Positions 26,805-35,049 of a stretch of 46,782 nt of DNA are shown here, one piece after another. A program made the translations under genes and the position numbers. The notes under the pieces were generated by a model that was not told the DNA's origin, searched no databases, and saw only the letters and a program-made list of their open reading frames with translations. How positions within the stretch are numbered: position 1 is the first letter of the stretch; the number at the start of each line of letters is the position of its first letter. Source of the DNA: Stieleria sedimenti (GTDB lineage: Bacteria > Planctomycetota > Planctomycetia > Pirellulales > Pirellulaceae); contig NZ_JANZKV010000026.1 in NCBI RefSeq assembly GCF_025060895.1, positions 1-46,782 on the forward strand. The letters are read 5' to 3'.

Positions 26805-27820
26805 ATGAATTGACGAAGAAAAACATCACGGTCGTGATTCTCACTAAGAATGAAGCGAATCACCTGCGACGCGCGCTGGACTCCATCCAAGCGATCTCAG
26901 ACGAGGTCTTTGTCATCGATTCCTACTCGACCGATGACACCGTCAAAATCGCAGAAGACTTCGGTGCGGTGGTCCTGCAGAACAAATTCATCAATCAAGC
27001 GAAGCAGTTTCAGTGGGCGATGGATCATGCGAACATCACATCACAATGGGTTCTGCGTCTCGATGCGGACGAGATCATCGAACCAGATCTGCAGGATGAA
27101 ATTCTGCGACGAGTGCCGGCACTGGCACAAGACGTCGTCGGTGTGAACTTTAAACGCAAACACATTTTCATGGGCCGATGGGTTCGTCATGGCGGCCGCT
27201 ATCCGCTCGTCATGACGCGTTTGTTCCGTCGCGGGCACGGCCATGTCGAAGATCGCTGGATGGATGAGCATCTGGTGGTTTCCGGCGGCCGCACCGTCCT
27301 GTTGGAAGGCGGTTTCGCCGACCACAATCTGAACGATCTGAGCTATTTCACCGATAAACACAACAAATACGCGACCCGCGAGGCGGTTCAGGTCCTCGGC
27401 GACCGGTTGGGATTGTTGGGGACACAGTCCGGCGTGACGCGTCAAAACTCCTCATTTCAAGCGTCAGCAAAACGTGTGATCAAAGAACGTGTCTACAACC
27501 GTATTCCTTTCACGATCAGTGCGTTGGCATACTTCCTGTATCGCTACATCATCCAATTCGGTTTTCTCGACGGACGATCCGGTTTGGTGTACCACTTTCT
27601 GCAAGGTTATTGGTACCGCTTCCTTGTCGGGGCCAAGTTGATGGAACTTGAGAGGGCGGTTGCCCATCTGGACGACAGGAATGAAATTTTGCAAGAGCTT
27701 TCCAGACTGACTGGGCTGGATCTTGGCACAGACTTCGAGTCGTCTGAATGCTCACCGTCGAGTCGCTCGGAAGAGCGTGACGCCCGCGAAGCCACTCTAT
27801 CGTCGCAGGCAACGCTGTGA
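26801..27820 (+). CDS. Glycosyltransferase family 2
   Basis: A 339-residue GT-A inverting transferase. It opens with ITVVILTKNEANHLRRALDS, then VFVIDSYSTDDT and WVLRLDADEII, which carries the DxD-type metal/nucleotide site. The later DHNLNDLSYFTDKHNKYATREA is typical of the WaaE/KdtX-like (LPS beta-1,4-glucosyltransferase) branch. A hydrophobic segment near residues 225-260 may anchor it to the membrane. The start is GTG at 26801, overlapping the previous stop by GTGA. The last 50 residues are polar and probably disordered. Confidence 0.92.
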   Translation: MNELTKKNITVVILTKNEANHLRRALDSIQAISDEVFVIDSYSTDDTVKIAEDFGAVVLQNKFINQAKQFQWAMDHANITSQWVLRLDADEIIEPDLQDEILRRVPALAQDVVGVNFKRKHIFMGRWVRHGGRYPLVMTRLFRRGHGHVEDRWMDEHLVVSGGRTVLLEGGFADHNLNDLSYFTDKHNKYATREAVQVLGDRLGLLGTQSGVTRQNSSFQASAKRVIKERVYNRIPFTISALAYFLYRYIIQFGFLDGRSGLVYHFLQGYWYRFLVGAKLMELERAVAHLDDRNEILQELSRLTGLDLGTDFESSECSPSSRSEERDAREATLSSQATL

Positions 27821-27857
27821 TCGATACCCGTCCCGTCCTCAAACGGATTTTCCTTCG

Positions 27858-28595
27858 ATGATTAAGTACATGTCCTACCAAGACGCGATCTACGCTTCCT
27901 ATCGGTCTGCATTCAAAGGCGATGCCGACGCCAATGCCTTGGCGTTCAATGCCGATAAACTGCAACCCGTGATTGAACCTTGGGTGACGCCACTGTCGCG
28001 CGACTCCGTCGTGATGGACCTCGGATGCGGAGCCGGAGAACTCCTCTTGGCATTTCGCAATCTCGGCTTTCGCAATCTGTGCGGATGCGACTTGAGCGAG
28101 GAGCAAGTGGCGTTGGCAAGGACGATCACGTCCCAAGTTGCGACGGAGAATCTTTTTGATTTTCTGAATGACCGAGAGGACCACAGTGTCGACGTGGTCA
28201 CCCTGTTTGACGTGTTTGAACACCTGACGCGGCAAGAAACATTCGACCTTCTCGGGATCATCGGACGAAAATTGCGACCCGGTGGGCTGGTGATCGGACA
28301 CGTTCCCAATGGATTGTCCCCCTTCGCAGGCCACGTGTTCTACGGCGACCCGACACACCAGTGGTGTCCGACGCCTTCGGCGATGCGAACCATGCTCTCG
28401 GTAACTCGGTTTGTCGATTTTGCGGCCGCAGAGCATCTCGGAAACTCGAAGAGCATTCAAGGACGTATGCGTTCGTTGGCGTGGAAATTTCAGCGTTTCA
28501 TTTTCGCAACCGCCAATCTGGTCGAAACCGGGTGTCGTGGTGAAGGGATTTGGACTCGGAATTTTGCCTTCAAGGCGACGACCCCGGGCAATTGA
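27858..28595 (+). CDS. Class I SAM-dependent methyltransferase
   Basis: A 245-residue cytoplasmic methyltransferase. Motif I is VVMDLGCGAGELLLAF (residues about 50-65), followed by the acidic CDLSEEQV, and motif IV is VDVVTLFDVFEHLT. LRPGGLVIGHVPNG closes the SAM fold, as in the Methyltransf_11/23 type. In this locus it probably methylates a sugar or the chain end. The frame is open upstream to 27723, but that extension overlaps the GT2 gene; ATG at 27858 (MIKYMSYQDAIY) suits the family. The donor is clear; the acceptor is unknown. Confidence 0.9.
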   Translation: MIKYMSYQDAIYASYRSAFKGDADANALAFNADKLQPVIEPWVTPLSRDSVVMDLGCGAGELLLAFRNLGFRNLCGCDLSEEQVALARTITSQVATENLFDFLNDREDHSVDVVTLFDVFEHLTRQETFDLLGIIGRKLRPGGLVIGHVPNGLSPFAGHVFYGDPTHQWCPTPSAMRTMLSVTRFVDFAAAEHLGNSKSIQGRMRSLAWKFQRFIFATANLVETGCRGEGIWTRNFAFKATTPGN

Positions 28596-28609
28596 GGTCG
28601 TGCGGTTTC

Positions 28610-28633
28610 AGCGTTCGCGTCCTCGGGAACGCT
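28610..28633. repeat. 7-bp hairpin after the methyltransferase gene
   Basis: AGCGTTC (28610-28616) and GAACGCT (28627-28633) are perfect complements with a 10-nt loop, 14 bases after the stop. No U-run follows. It is the only structure noticed in the 156-base gap before the WcaI-like gene. Confidence 0.3.
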
Positions 28634-28751
28634 CAGAGCTTCACGTCCGCTGTCCTGTTTGGGGCGAACTCAGACTGCGATGGCGAAGGTTCAATCGTGA
28701 CCCAACGCGTAGCGATCATCTTGGTTGGACACGCAGCAACGCAACCGGTGA

Positions 28752-30197
28752 GTGAGTAAACTCGTGAAAATCCTCTTGCATGGTTTGAACTACAGTCCCG
28801 AAGAAATCGGGATCGGTAAATATTCAGGGGAAATGGTACAGGAGCTTGCTCAAGGCGGCCACGACGTGGTGGTCGTGACAACACCTCCGTATTATCCCCA
28901 CTGGAAAATTTTCGACGGCTTCCGAGGGTCGGTCTATTCCCGGGAGGTGACTGAATCAGACGCGGGTCGAGGGCGTGTCGAGGTGATTCGATGTCCGTTG
29001 TGGGTACCCCAGACGATAACGGGGATAAGTCGCGTGATTCATTTGGCGTCCTTCGGATTGTCGAGCATTCCGGCATTGCTTTGGACCGCAATCCGGTTTC
29101 AGCCGGACGTCGTGATGACCGTCGAACCGGCCGCTTTTTGTATGCCGACGACCTGGATGGCCGCAAGGGTTTGCGGGGCCAAGGCCTGGTTGCATGTGCA
29201 GGATTTTGAAATCGATGCGGCGTTCGAATTGGGTATTTTGAAACAGCCGCGATTGAAGCGATTGGTCTTGGCGGTGGAAGCGTTTCTAATGCGGCGCTTC
29301 GACCGTGTCTCAAGTATCTCGCCCAATATGCTGATGAAACTCATTCACAAAGGTGTCGCCGAAGAGCGTGTCGTGTCGTTTCCCAACTGGGTCGACTGCG
29401 AGGTCATGAGACCGATCGACGCGAGTCCTGAATTGCGAGCGAAGTTTGGCATCCCGGCGGATCGATGTGTGGCGTTGTATGCGGGGAACATCGGTGCAAA
29501 GCAGGGGCTGGAGATCGTCATCGATGCCGCCCGCAATTGCCTGGATCGTTCAGAGTTGCACTTCGTCATCTGCGGCCGCGGAGCGGCGCACGAGAAACTG
29601 GTGGACTCTGCGCGAGGCTTGTCGAACGTGCAATTCCTGCCGCTGCAGCCGATGGAATGTTTCAACGACTTGATGAACTGTGCGGATATCCATTTGTTGC
29701 CCCAACGCGCCGATGCGGCAGATTTGGTGATGCCGTCCAAACTGACCGGTATGCTGGCGACGGGGCGGCCGATTGTTGCTTGCGCATCGAAAGCGACACA
29801 GATTGCTGATGTCGTCGAGGGGCACGGGATCGTTGTTCCACCGGCGGACGCGGCGGCGTTCGAAGACGCCATGGTGCGATTGGCCGGCGACACGCTGCTC
29901 CGCGAATTCATGGGCGCGGCGGCACGCACCTACGCGGTGGAGCGTTTAGGCCGACGATCGATTCTCGCTCAGTTCCTAAGCGACTTGAACGAGCTATGCG
30001 CGACCGATGTTGCGCCGGTGCGGGTGTCCAGTACTGATTCACCCACCGCTGGCGTCAGGGTCGACCCAGTCCTGATCGACGCCGCGGAACCGATTCGGCC
30101 CCCCAAGAGCGATTCGGATTCTTCGGCGGGGAGGGTGTCAGATGATTCCTTTGCGATAGGCCCGCATGCGATAGGCCCGCATGCGACAGGACGTTGA
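28752..30197 (+). CDS. WcaI-like glycosyltransferase, family 4 type
   Basis: A 481-residue GT-B transferase resembling colanic acid WcaI. KILLHGLNYSPEEIGIGKYS opens it, TTPPYYPHWKIFDGF and WLHVQDFEIDAAFELGIL are diagnostic blocks, and FPNWVDCEVM and VALYAGNIGAKQGLEIVIDA lead into the donor domain. ADLVMPSKLTGMLATGRPIV takes the place of the usual EX7E region, as in WcaI. The last 60 residues are low-complexity and contain a 15-bp tandem repeat. The start is GTG at 28752; GTG 28764 is also possible. It is separated from the methyltransferase by 156 bases. Confidence 0.92.
   Translation: MSKLVKILLHGLNYSPEEIGIGKYSGEMVQELAQGGHDVVVVTTPPYYPHWKIFDGFRGSVYSREVTESDAGRGRVEVIRCPLWVPQTITGISRVIHLASFGLSSIPALLWTAIRFQPDVVMTVEPAAFCMPTTWMAARVCGAKAWLHVQDFEIDAAFELGILKQPRLKRLVLAVEAFLMRRFDRVSSISPNMLMKLIHKGVAEERVVSFPNWVDCEVMRPIDASPELRAKFGIPADRCVALYAGNIGAKQGLEIVIDAARNCLDRSELHFVICGRGAAHEKLVDSARGLSNVQFLPLQPMECFNDLMNCADIHLLPQRADAADLVMPSKLTGMLATGRPIVACASKATQIADVVEGHGIVVPPADAAAFEDAMVRLAGDTLLREFMGAAARTYAVERLGRRSILAQFLSDLNELCATDVAPVRVSSTDSPTAGVRVDPVLIDAAEPIRPPKSDSDSSAGRVSDDSFAIGPHAIGPHATGR
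30153..30190. repeat. 15-bp tandem repeat at the 3' end of the WcaI-like gene
   Basis: GCGATAGGCCCGCAT is present at 30153-30167 and 30168-30182, with a partial third copy (GCGACAGG) to 30190. It is in frame, encodes repeated Ala-Ile-Gly-Pro-His, and ends five bases before the stop codon. Repeat number changes would alter only the C-terminal tail. Confidence 0.9.
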
Positions 30198-30200
30198 GCG

Positions 30201-30683
30201 TTGAAATCAGAACGAAACGTTGAGATTGGTGTGGGTACTTTCAAGCGAGACAACAAGGTTCTTTGGCGGTTTTGTATGGTTAGCGGTTGGATTGTGATGA
30301 CGGCATCGACTGCCGCTTACGCGATCTTGAAACCCGGGACGACTGCGGCTGACTTGACATTTCTACCGAACCCGGTCGTCGGTTGGCTGGACGAGAATTT
30401 CAATTTTCGCACGTTTGTGATGACGCTCGGCGTGTGTCTTGTGCCGGCATTCTTGCTGGCTTCTGGTGAGTCGGATAACGTCCGACGTCGATTGCTTTCC
30501 GTGGCCTTGATCGTGTTGGTCAGTCTGGAATTCATTCAGTTGTGGATCCCGACACGACGATTCGGTTGGGCCGATGTAGGGTATACGTTCGCAGGTGTTG
30601 CCGCGGCCGAAGTTTTGGTTCTGCTGGCCCGCCGGGTCGGTTCGGCGACTCCACCCGCATCGGGAAAGGGCTGTTCCGTCTAG
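30201..30683 (+). CDS. VanZ-like membrane protein
   Basis: A 160-residue protein with four hydrophobic segments (VSGWIVMTASTAAYAIL, FVMTLGVCLVPAFLLAS, LLSVALIVLVSLEFIQL, DVGYTFAGVAAAEVLVLL). The block EFIQLWIPTRRFGWADVGYT matches the VanZ/RDD-like pattern E..Q...P.R...D. VanZ-like proteins often close exopolysaccharide loci in planctomycetes and other bacteria, but their job is unknown. The annotated start is TTG at 30201, three bases after the upstream stop; ATG at 30276 is an alternative that would begin at the first helix. It is the last gene of the plus-strand locus and converges on the protease gene. Confidence 0.82.
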   Translation: MKSERNVEIGVGTFKRDNKVLWRFCMVSGWIVMTASTAAYAILKPGTTAADLTFLPNPVVGWLDENFNFRTFVMTLGVCLVPAFLLASGESDNVRRRLLSVALIVLVSLEFIQLWIPTRRFGWADVGYTFAGVAAAEVLVLLARRVGSATPPASGKGCSV

Positions 30684-30757
30684 CGATCTCAGCCACGACG
30701 GTGATGCCGGTCGAGGCGGATGGCGTAAGACGCGTTGGAGGGTTGCGGGCGTTGTGT

Positions 30758-33388
30758 TCAGTCGAGCGATTTGAGAAAACGCATTCCGAAGTTGCCGTAG
30801 TCTTGGCCGTCGACGTCGCCGTCCCCGTCGTAGTCCAACTGGGAATTGAAATTCGGATTCAGCGAATTTTGCAAGAACGTCAATCCGAAGCGTCCATAGT
30901 CCTGTCCGTCGACGTCCCGGTCGCCGTCGGTATCGCCGAAGAGTCGGAAAAAGTCATCGGTCGCCTCTGAACCAGTGTAGAAATAGTCTTCGGACATCGA
31001 GATTCCGCCCTGTCCGATTCCACCCTGCCCAATGACGTGGCTGGCGACAATCCGCAATTCATATTGGCCGTCGACCAAGGAAGTTGTCGAGGCACCGGGT
31101 CCCTGTCGCGGCGACGTGGATGCTCCCGCGAAGGTCAGTTTTGCCGAGGTTTTGTTCCCATTGTCGGCCGCGAGCACGTTGACTTGCCCCACCTGCGTCT
31201 GGGTCGACGTGTTCGTGAGGACGAATGCACTCGCCAGCTCGGCGTGCTCGACTAATTGATCGAAGTTCACAGTGACCTCGGTCACGAGACTGCGAGAGGC
31301 TGATTGGCCCACTTGGATCAAATCGACCTTCGGCGGTTGAGCGTAGACGGCGTCGGAATGCCATGCCAGCGCATACGTTTCGCCCGGGCCCGAATTGGCG
31401 ACATCACGACGGAGCACTTGTAGTTCGTATCGCCCCGGTTGCAGATTGGTCACGTGCAGGTGTTCGACATTGTCGACCGTGCTTTCGGATCGCGCGACCG
31501 GTACCGAATCACGCAACAGAACGAGGTCAAGATTGTCCTGTGCGTCGTTGGGGTCGACGTAAAAATTGTCGGCGGCATCGATGCGCCCGTTTGAATTGAC
31601 ATCGTTCCAGAACGTATGTCGATCCCAGGTCAAGGTGACGTCGATTTCGCCGGCGCTCGTGGCGTGGCCGAGATCGTACGTTGCAACGCCTCCGCCGGAG
31701 TTAACCGTGCCGTTGATTTCACCAAAATCGTATCCGATCGGCGCCACCTTCCCTGGGAGCTGCTGCCCGGATGAGTACATGTCGTGAACGCGTGACAGGT
31801 TGAGGACGCCGGTGCCTTGCTGGTTGTCCAGTGGTTGCGTGACGGTATTGCTCCACGGTGAACCGTCGGCGTCGAGCGTTTTAGTTCCCGAATTCATCAC
31901 GATCGCTTTGATCAGTCGGTGATCGGTGGTCAACTGGTTCCGTTTTCCGTAGTCGAGCATCTGCGCCACGGCTCCTGTGACAAACGGGGTGGCGAAACTG
32001 GTGCCGCCAAATCCGCCACCGGCAAGGCGTCCGTCGCGCCAGTCGGCCCGTGTGGAAACGACATCGACGGCCGCATTGCCGATCAAATCGGGCTTGCTGC
32101 GTCCATCGAGCGTCGGGCCGTAATCTTGTTGACTCCACGCCCGGTCCAGGGTCTCTCGGAGTCCGCCAACGGTGATCACGTTTCGAGACGATCCCGGCGC
32201 GGTCGGACGAGGATGACTGCCCAGTTGATTGACGGCCGGGACGGCGACGATGTCCAGTCCGTAGCTGAGGTAGTCGACCAGCAGATTCGTCTTGGAGGTT
32301 TCCCCAAGATACGAATCGGTTGCCGAACCCGCCCACCACGACCAACTCATGTTGATCACCTCGGCTCCATGTTCGACCAGGAACCCCGCAGCGTCGAAGA
32401 CATCTTGCACGCTCAAGCCGGGAATTTGGGCCCGATTGATGAATTCAGCGGTGACAAATCGGGCGTCCGGGGCCAAGCCCGTCACGTCACCATCGTTTTC
32501 ACCGCGCGCCATGACGATTCCCATGACGGCTGTGGCATGGTTTGCATTGACCGGGCTGTCCCCGGGCCCGTCGGTGTTTTGCGAGGACGCGACTAATCGT
32601 TCCCTGCCCAAAGAATCCACTCCGGTGAACCAAGGGTGGTTGAAATCGAAGGCGTCGTCCATCGTGCCCACAATGACATCGGTACCGTCGCCAAGCAGGT
32701 TGCGGCCCTGTTCAGCATCCACCAACGACCATTCGTGCGTGATGTCACCCCCGACCGAAAAATTGACGGTAATCGAATTGTCGGCTTCGTTCGATTCGTC
32801 CACCGTACCGTCGACATCCAGAGTCACTGTGATGCTGTAAGTCCCCGCCTTGTGCATCACCCAGGCTCCCCAAACGTGGTGCCACGTCGTCCGGCCACCC
32901 AAACCGGATCCCCAGGTGATCGGCGGGGCGACATGCTGCGGATTGTTGTTGACCGTGCGGCCGACGGAATAGGCGTCGCTGAGCGGATTGTCGTACGTAA
33001 ACTCCACACGGACAAAAAAAGGTTCACCGGCTTGCGGCACAATCACATTGTTGTTTCCATCGACGGGGTGGGCCGCAGTCGGAAAAAGATTGGCCGTTGA
33101 AGCATTTTCCGGATCAAACGACGCGTTGGACATCACTTCAGCGGCGTCAGAGAATGACGGAGCCGAGCTGACCAACGGGGGGCCGGTGGTGACGAAAGGG
33201 CCGCCGAATCCCGTTCCTCCGAGATCGTCGGGATGCCAATTGTCCCCGCCATCGGCGGCAAGCAGGCAACGGGGCTCAAGTTGTTCGAAAAGCTTTCGTC
33301 TGGACCGTTTGTGTTGCAGGCATCGAGGCATTCGTCGAGGAGCGGATCTTCGTTGTCGGAAATCAGGAAGTGCCATTGGGGGGTCCAT
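30758..33388 (-). CDS. Secreted S8 (subtilisin-type) protease with CARDB and dockerin domains
   Basis: A large exported serine protease, 876 residues from ATG 33388 (ATG 33376 is also possible; the open frame extends to 33583 without family similarity). The N-terminus has RRKLFEQLEPRCLLAAD, the LEPR..LLA motif typical of planctomycete exported proteins. A CARDB-like beta domain (VDGTVDESNEADNSITVNFS) precedes the catalytic domain. The triad is Asp in GTMDDAFDFNHPW, His in NHATAVMGIVMA and Ser in GTSFATPFVTG. A beta-rich pre-C-terminal part follows. The end carries two EF-hand-like dockerin repeats, DTDGDRDVDGQDYGRFG and DYDGDGDVDGQDYGNFG. Dockerins suggest attachment to a cohesin-bearing partner, not seen here. 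It stands alone on the minus strand. Confidence 0.93.
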   Translation of the reverse strand: MDPPMALPDFRQRRSAPRRMPRCLQHKRSRRKLFEQLEPRCLLAADGGDNWHPDDLGGTGFGGPFVTTGPPLVSSAPSFSDAAEVMSNASFDPENASTANLFPTAAHPVDGNNNVIVPQAGEPFFVRVEFTYDNPLSDAYSVGRTVNNNPQHVAPPITWGSGLGGRTTWHHVWGAWVMHKAGTYSITVTLDVDGTVDESNEADNSITVNFSVGGDITHEWSLVDAEQGRNLLGDGTDVIVGTMDDAFDFNHPWFTGVDSLGRERLVASSQNTDGPGDSPVNANHATAVMGIVMARGENDGDVTGLAPDARFVTAEFINRAQIPGLSVQDVFDAAGFLVEHGAEVINMSWSWWAGSATDSYLGETSKTNLLVDYLSYGLDIVAVPAVNQLGSHPRPTAPGSSRNVITVGGLRETLDRAWSQQDYGPTLDGRSKPDLIGNAAVDVVSTRADWRDGRLAGGGFGGTSFATPFVTGAVAQMLDYGKRNQLTTDHRLIKAIVMNSGTKTLDADGSPWSNTVTQPLDNQQGTGVLNLSRVHDMYSSGQQLPGKVAPIGYDFGEINGTVNSGGGVATYDLGHATSAGEIDVTLTWDRHTFWNDVNSNGRIDAADNFYVDPNDAQDNLDLVLLRDSVPVARSESTVDNVEHLHVTNLQPGRYELQVLRRDVANSGPGETYALAWHSDAVYAQPPKVDLIQVGQSASRSLVTEVTVNFDQLVEHAELASAFVLTNTSTQTQVGQVNVLAADNGNKTSAKLTFAGASTSPRQGPGASTTSLVDGQYELRIVASHVIGQGGIGQGGISMSEDYFYTGSEATDDFFRLFGDTDGDRDVDGQDYGRFGLTFLQNSLNPNFNSQLDYDGDGDVDGQDYGNFGMRFLKSLD

Positions 33389-33882
33389 GGAAACGTAGAC
33401 GGCGAATCGGCAGGTGGGGAGACGGGACAGGCAAGGCAGACTGACACCGAGAGCGATCGGTACGCCTCTCAATACACCAGACAAGATCCGCGTTCCGTTC
33501 GGGCGCTCAGGCAGGGGGATTTCTTTGAAGCGATCGGGAGAGCAGTAGAGTTCGATCGGCTTCGCACCGCGGCACTGTACCACAACACAGGTTCGGGGCG
33601 CGAGAAAGGCCTCGATCGATCACCTGGCTCGCCACGGTCGTTTTGGACAACGCACCGAGCCCGGCATCATCAGAGAGACGTGCGCCGTCGGTGCCAAGCT
33701 GAACAACGGTGCGTTGGTCAAAAAACGGGCGCAGTGCACGGTGACGAATCGGTGTCCGACATTTTTTGACCAACCCATTTTTTGACCCATAATCGGGGCC
33801 TGACGTGCAAGCGGTGACGGATCATCTGTCATGATGCACCGTTGTCCGTCCCGAAACTCAACGTTTTCGATCTCCATTGCCG
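33389..33882. promoter_or_regulatory. Divergent intergenic region with GGTCAAAAAA repeats
   Basis: This gap of about 490 bases separates the minus-strand protease from the plus-strand DUF2891 gene. Its left half (33389-33583) is open in the protease frame but has no signal peptide or motif, and probably holds the protease promoter. The right half has the repeat array described at 33714-33788. No clear -35/-10 pair was identified for either gene. Confidence 0.4.
33714..33788. repeat. GGTCAAAAAA inverted-repeat array, locus B
   Basis: TTGGTCAAAAAA (33714-33725) and TTTTTTGACCAA (33762-33773) are perfect 12-bp reverse complements with a 36-nt loop. A further ATTTTTTGACCC follows at 33777-33788. 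The boxes match those of locus A (4901-5042). The array ends 94 bases before the DUF2891 ATG. The flanking genes here are divergent, which argues against a simple terminator role. Confidence 0.85.
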
Positions 33883-35049
33883 ATGATATCGATCAGCCTA
33901 TCGCTCCGTTCAAAGCCATCCTCGCCACCGCTCGTTCGTTGGTGGTTGGTCGCCTGCGCCGCGCTGGCGATGCTCCAGTCCGTAGGCAATGCGATCGCGC
34001 AGTCGCCCACTCCGGTCGTCATGAACGCGGAGATGGCCGAGTCGTGGGCGAAGCTGGTTCTGAAGGGTGTCGACACAGAGTTTCCCAACAAGCTGTCACT
34101 GGTTTATCTGAGCAAGGATCAGATCAAAGCACCGCGTGAGCATTTCCCGGCATTCTACGGTTGCTACGACTGGCACAGCAGCGTACACGGGCATTGGGTG
34201 CTGGTTCGACTGTTGAAAGACGATCCGGGCATGGTATCGGCACCCCAGATACGCGAGGTGCTGTCGCGGCACCTGTCCGATGAAAACCTGAGCCAGGAGG
34301 CTGCGTTCTTTGCCCGGGACGAGCAGAAGACCTTTGAGCGGATGTATGGTTGGGCGTGGTTGTTTCGCTTGGTCATCGAGCTCGACGGCTGGGACGATGC
34401 GGATGCGAAACGCTGGCGGAACAATCTGCGCCCGTTGGAAGAAGTCTTGGCGCGACGCGTGAAGGACTATCTGCCAAAGTTGACGTTTCCGATTCGAACC
34501 GGCCAGCATACCGACACGGGATTCGCGTTGGGACAAATCTTGGATTATGCGCGTGCGATGGAGATGCCCGCGTTGCAGGCTTTGGTCATCGATCGAGCGA
34601 ACGAGTACTTTGCCACCGACCTCGACTACCCCGTGCACTATGAACCCTCAGGTCATGATTTTTTCTCGTCGTGTTGGAACGAAGCCGATTTGATGCGCCG
34701 GGTGTTATCGCAACAAGCGTTCGAGGACTGGCTGGCTAAGTTTGTGCCCCGGCTGGCGACGCAACTGACCGATGGAACGATCGCGCCGGTTGCGGTCAGC
34801 GATGTGACGGATCCGAAAATCGTTCACTTGGCGGGATTGAATTTGAACCGCGCCTGGTGTCTGCGTTCGGTTGCGTCGGCGCTTCGCGACGACCATCCAC
34901 TCAAACGCGTCTTGGTTGAGAACGCGGAGTCGCATCTCGCGGCGGGGTTGGCGTACATCAACAGTGGGCACTACGAGGGCGATCACTGGTTGGCGACGTT
35001 CGGGTTGTACGCGATCGCGGGCGTCGGGGTCGTCGATGGCGGGCAGTGA
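33883..35049 (+). CDS. DUF2891 family protein, exported
   Basis: A 388-residue protein from ATG 33883 (in-frame TTG at 33877 adds two). A signal peptide is visible: a basic start, the hydrophobic WWLVACAALAMLQSVGNAIA, and an AxA cleavage site before QSPTP. The mature part is all-helical, with blocks typical of DUF2891: FPAFYGCYDWHSSVHGHW, GWAWLFRLVIELDGWD, RTGQHTDTGFALGQILDYAR, PSGHDFFSSCWNEADLMRRV and GLNLNRAWCLRSVA. The regular His/Asp/Trp-rich motifs suggest an alpha/alpha-barrel enzyme, possibly acting on carbohydrate, but the family has no settled function. The 3' end overlaps the Nramp-like gene by 14 bases. Confidence 0.9.
   Translation: MISISLSLRSKPSSPPLVRWWLVACAALAMLQSVGNAIAQSPTPVVMNAEMAESWAKLVLKGVDTEFPNKLSLVYLSKDQIKAPREHFPAFYGCYDWHSSVHGHWVLVRLLKDDPGMVSAPQIREVLSRHLSDENLSQEAAFFARDEQKTFERMYGWAWLFRLVIELDGWDDADAKRWRNNLRPLEEVLARRVKDYLPKLTFPIRTGQHTDTGFALGQILDYARAMEMPALQALVIDRANEYFATDLDYPVHYEPSGHDFFSSCWNEADLMRRVLSQQAFEDWLAKFVPRLATQLTDGTIAPVAVSDVTDPKIVHLAGLNLNRAWCLRSVASALRDDHPLKRVLVENAESHLAAGLAYINSGHYEGDHWLATFGLYAIAGVGVVDGGQ

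Noticed and set aside
30153-30190. Tandem repeats as a CRISPR or VNTR array
   Set aside because: Only 2.5 units of 15 bp without spacers, within a coding sequence.
33233-33769. A plus-strand open frame opposite the protease N-terminus
   Set aside because: It overlaps the protease signal region and the repeat array, and the product is low-complexity Arg-rich sequence.
33714-33788. GGTCAAAAAA array as a rho-independent terminator
   Set aside because: Locus B sits between divergent gene starts, so there is no upstream transcript to end. Terminator activity at locus A alone remains possible.
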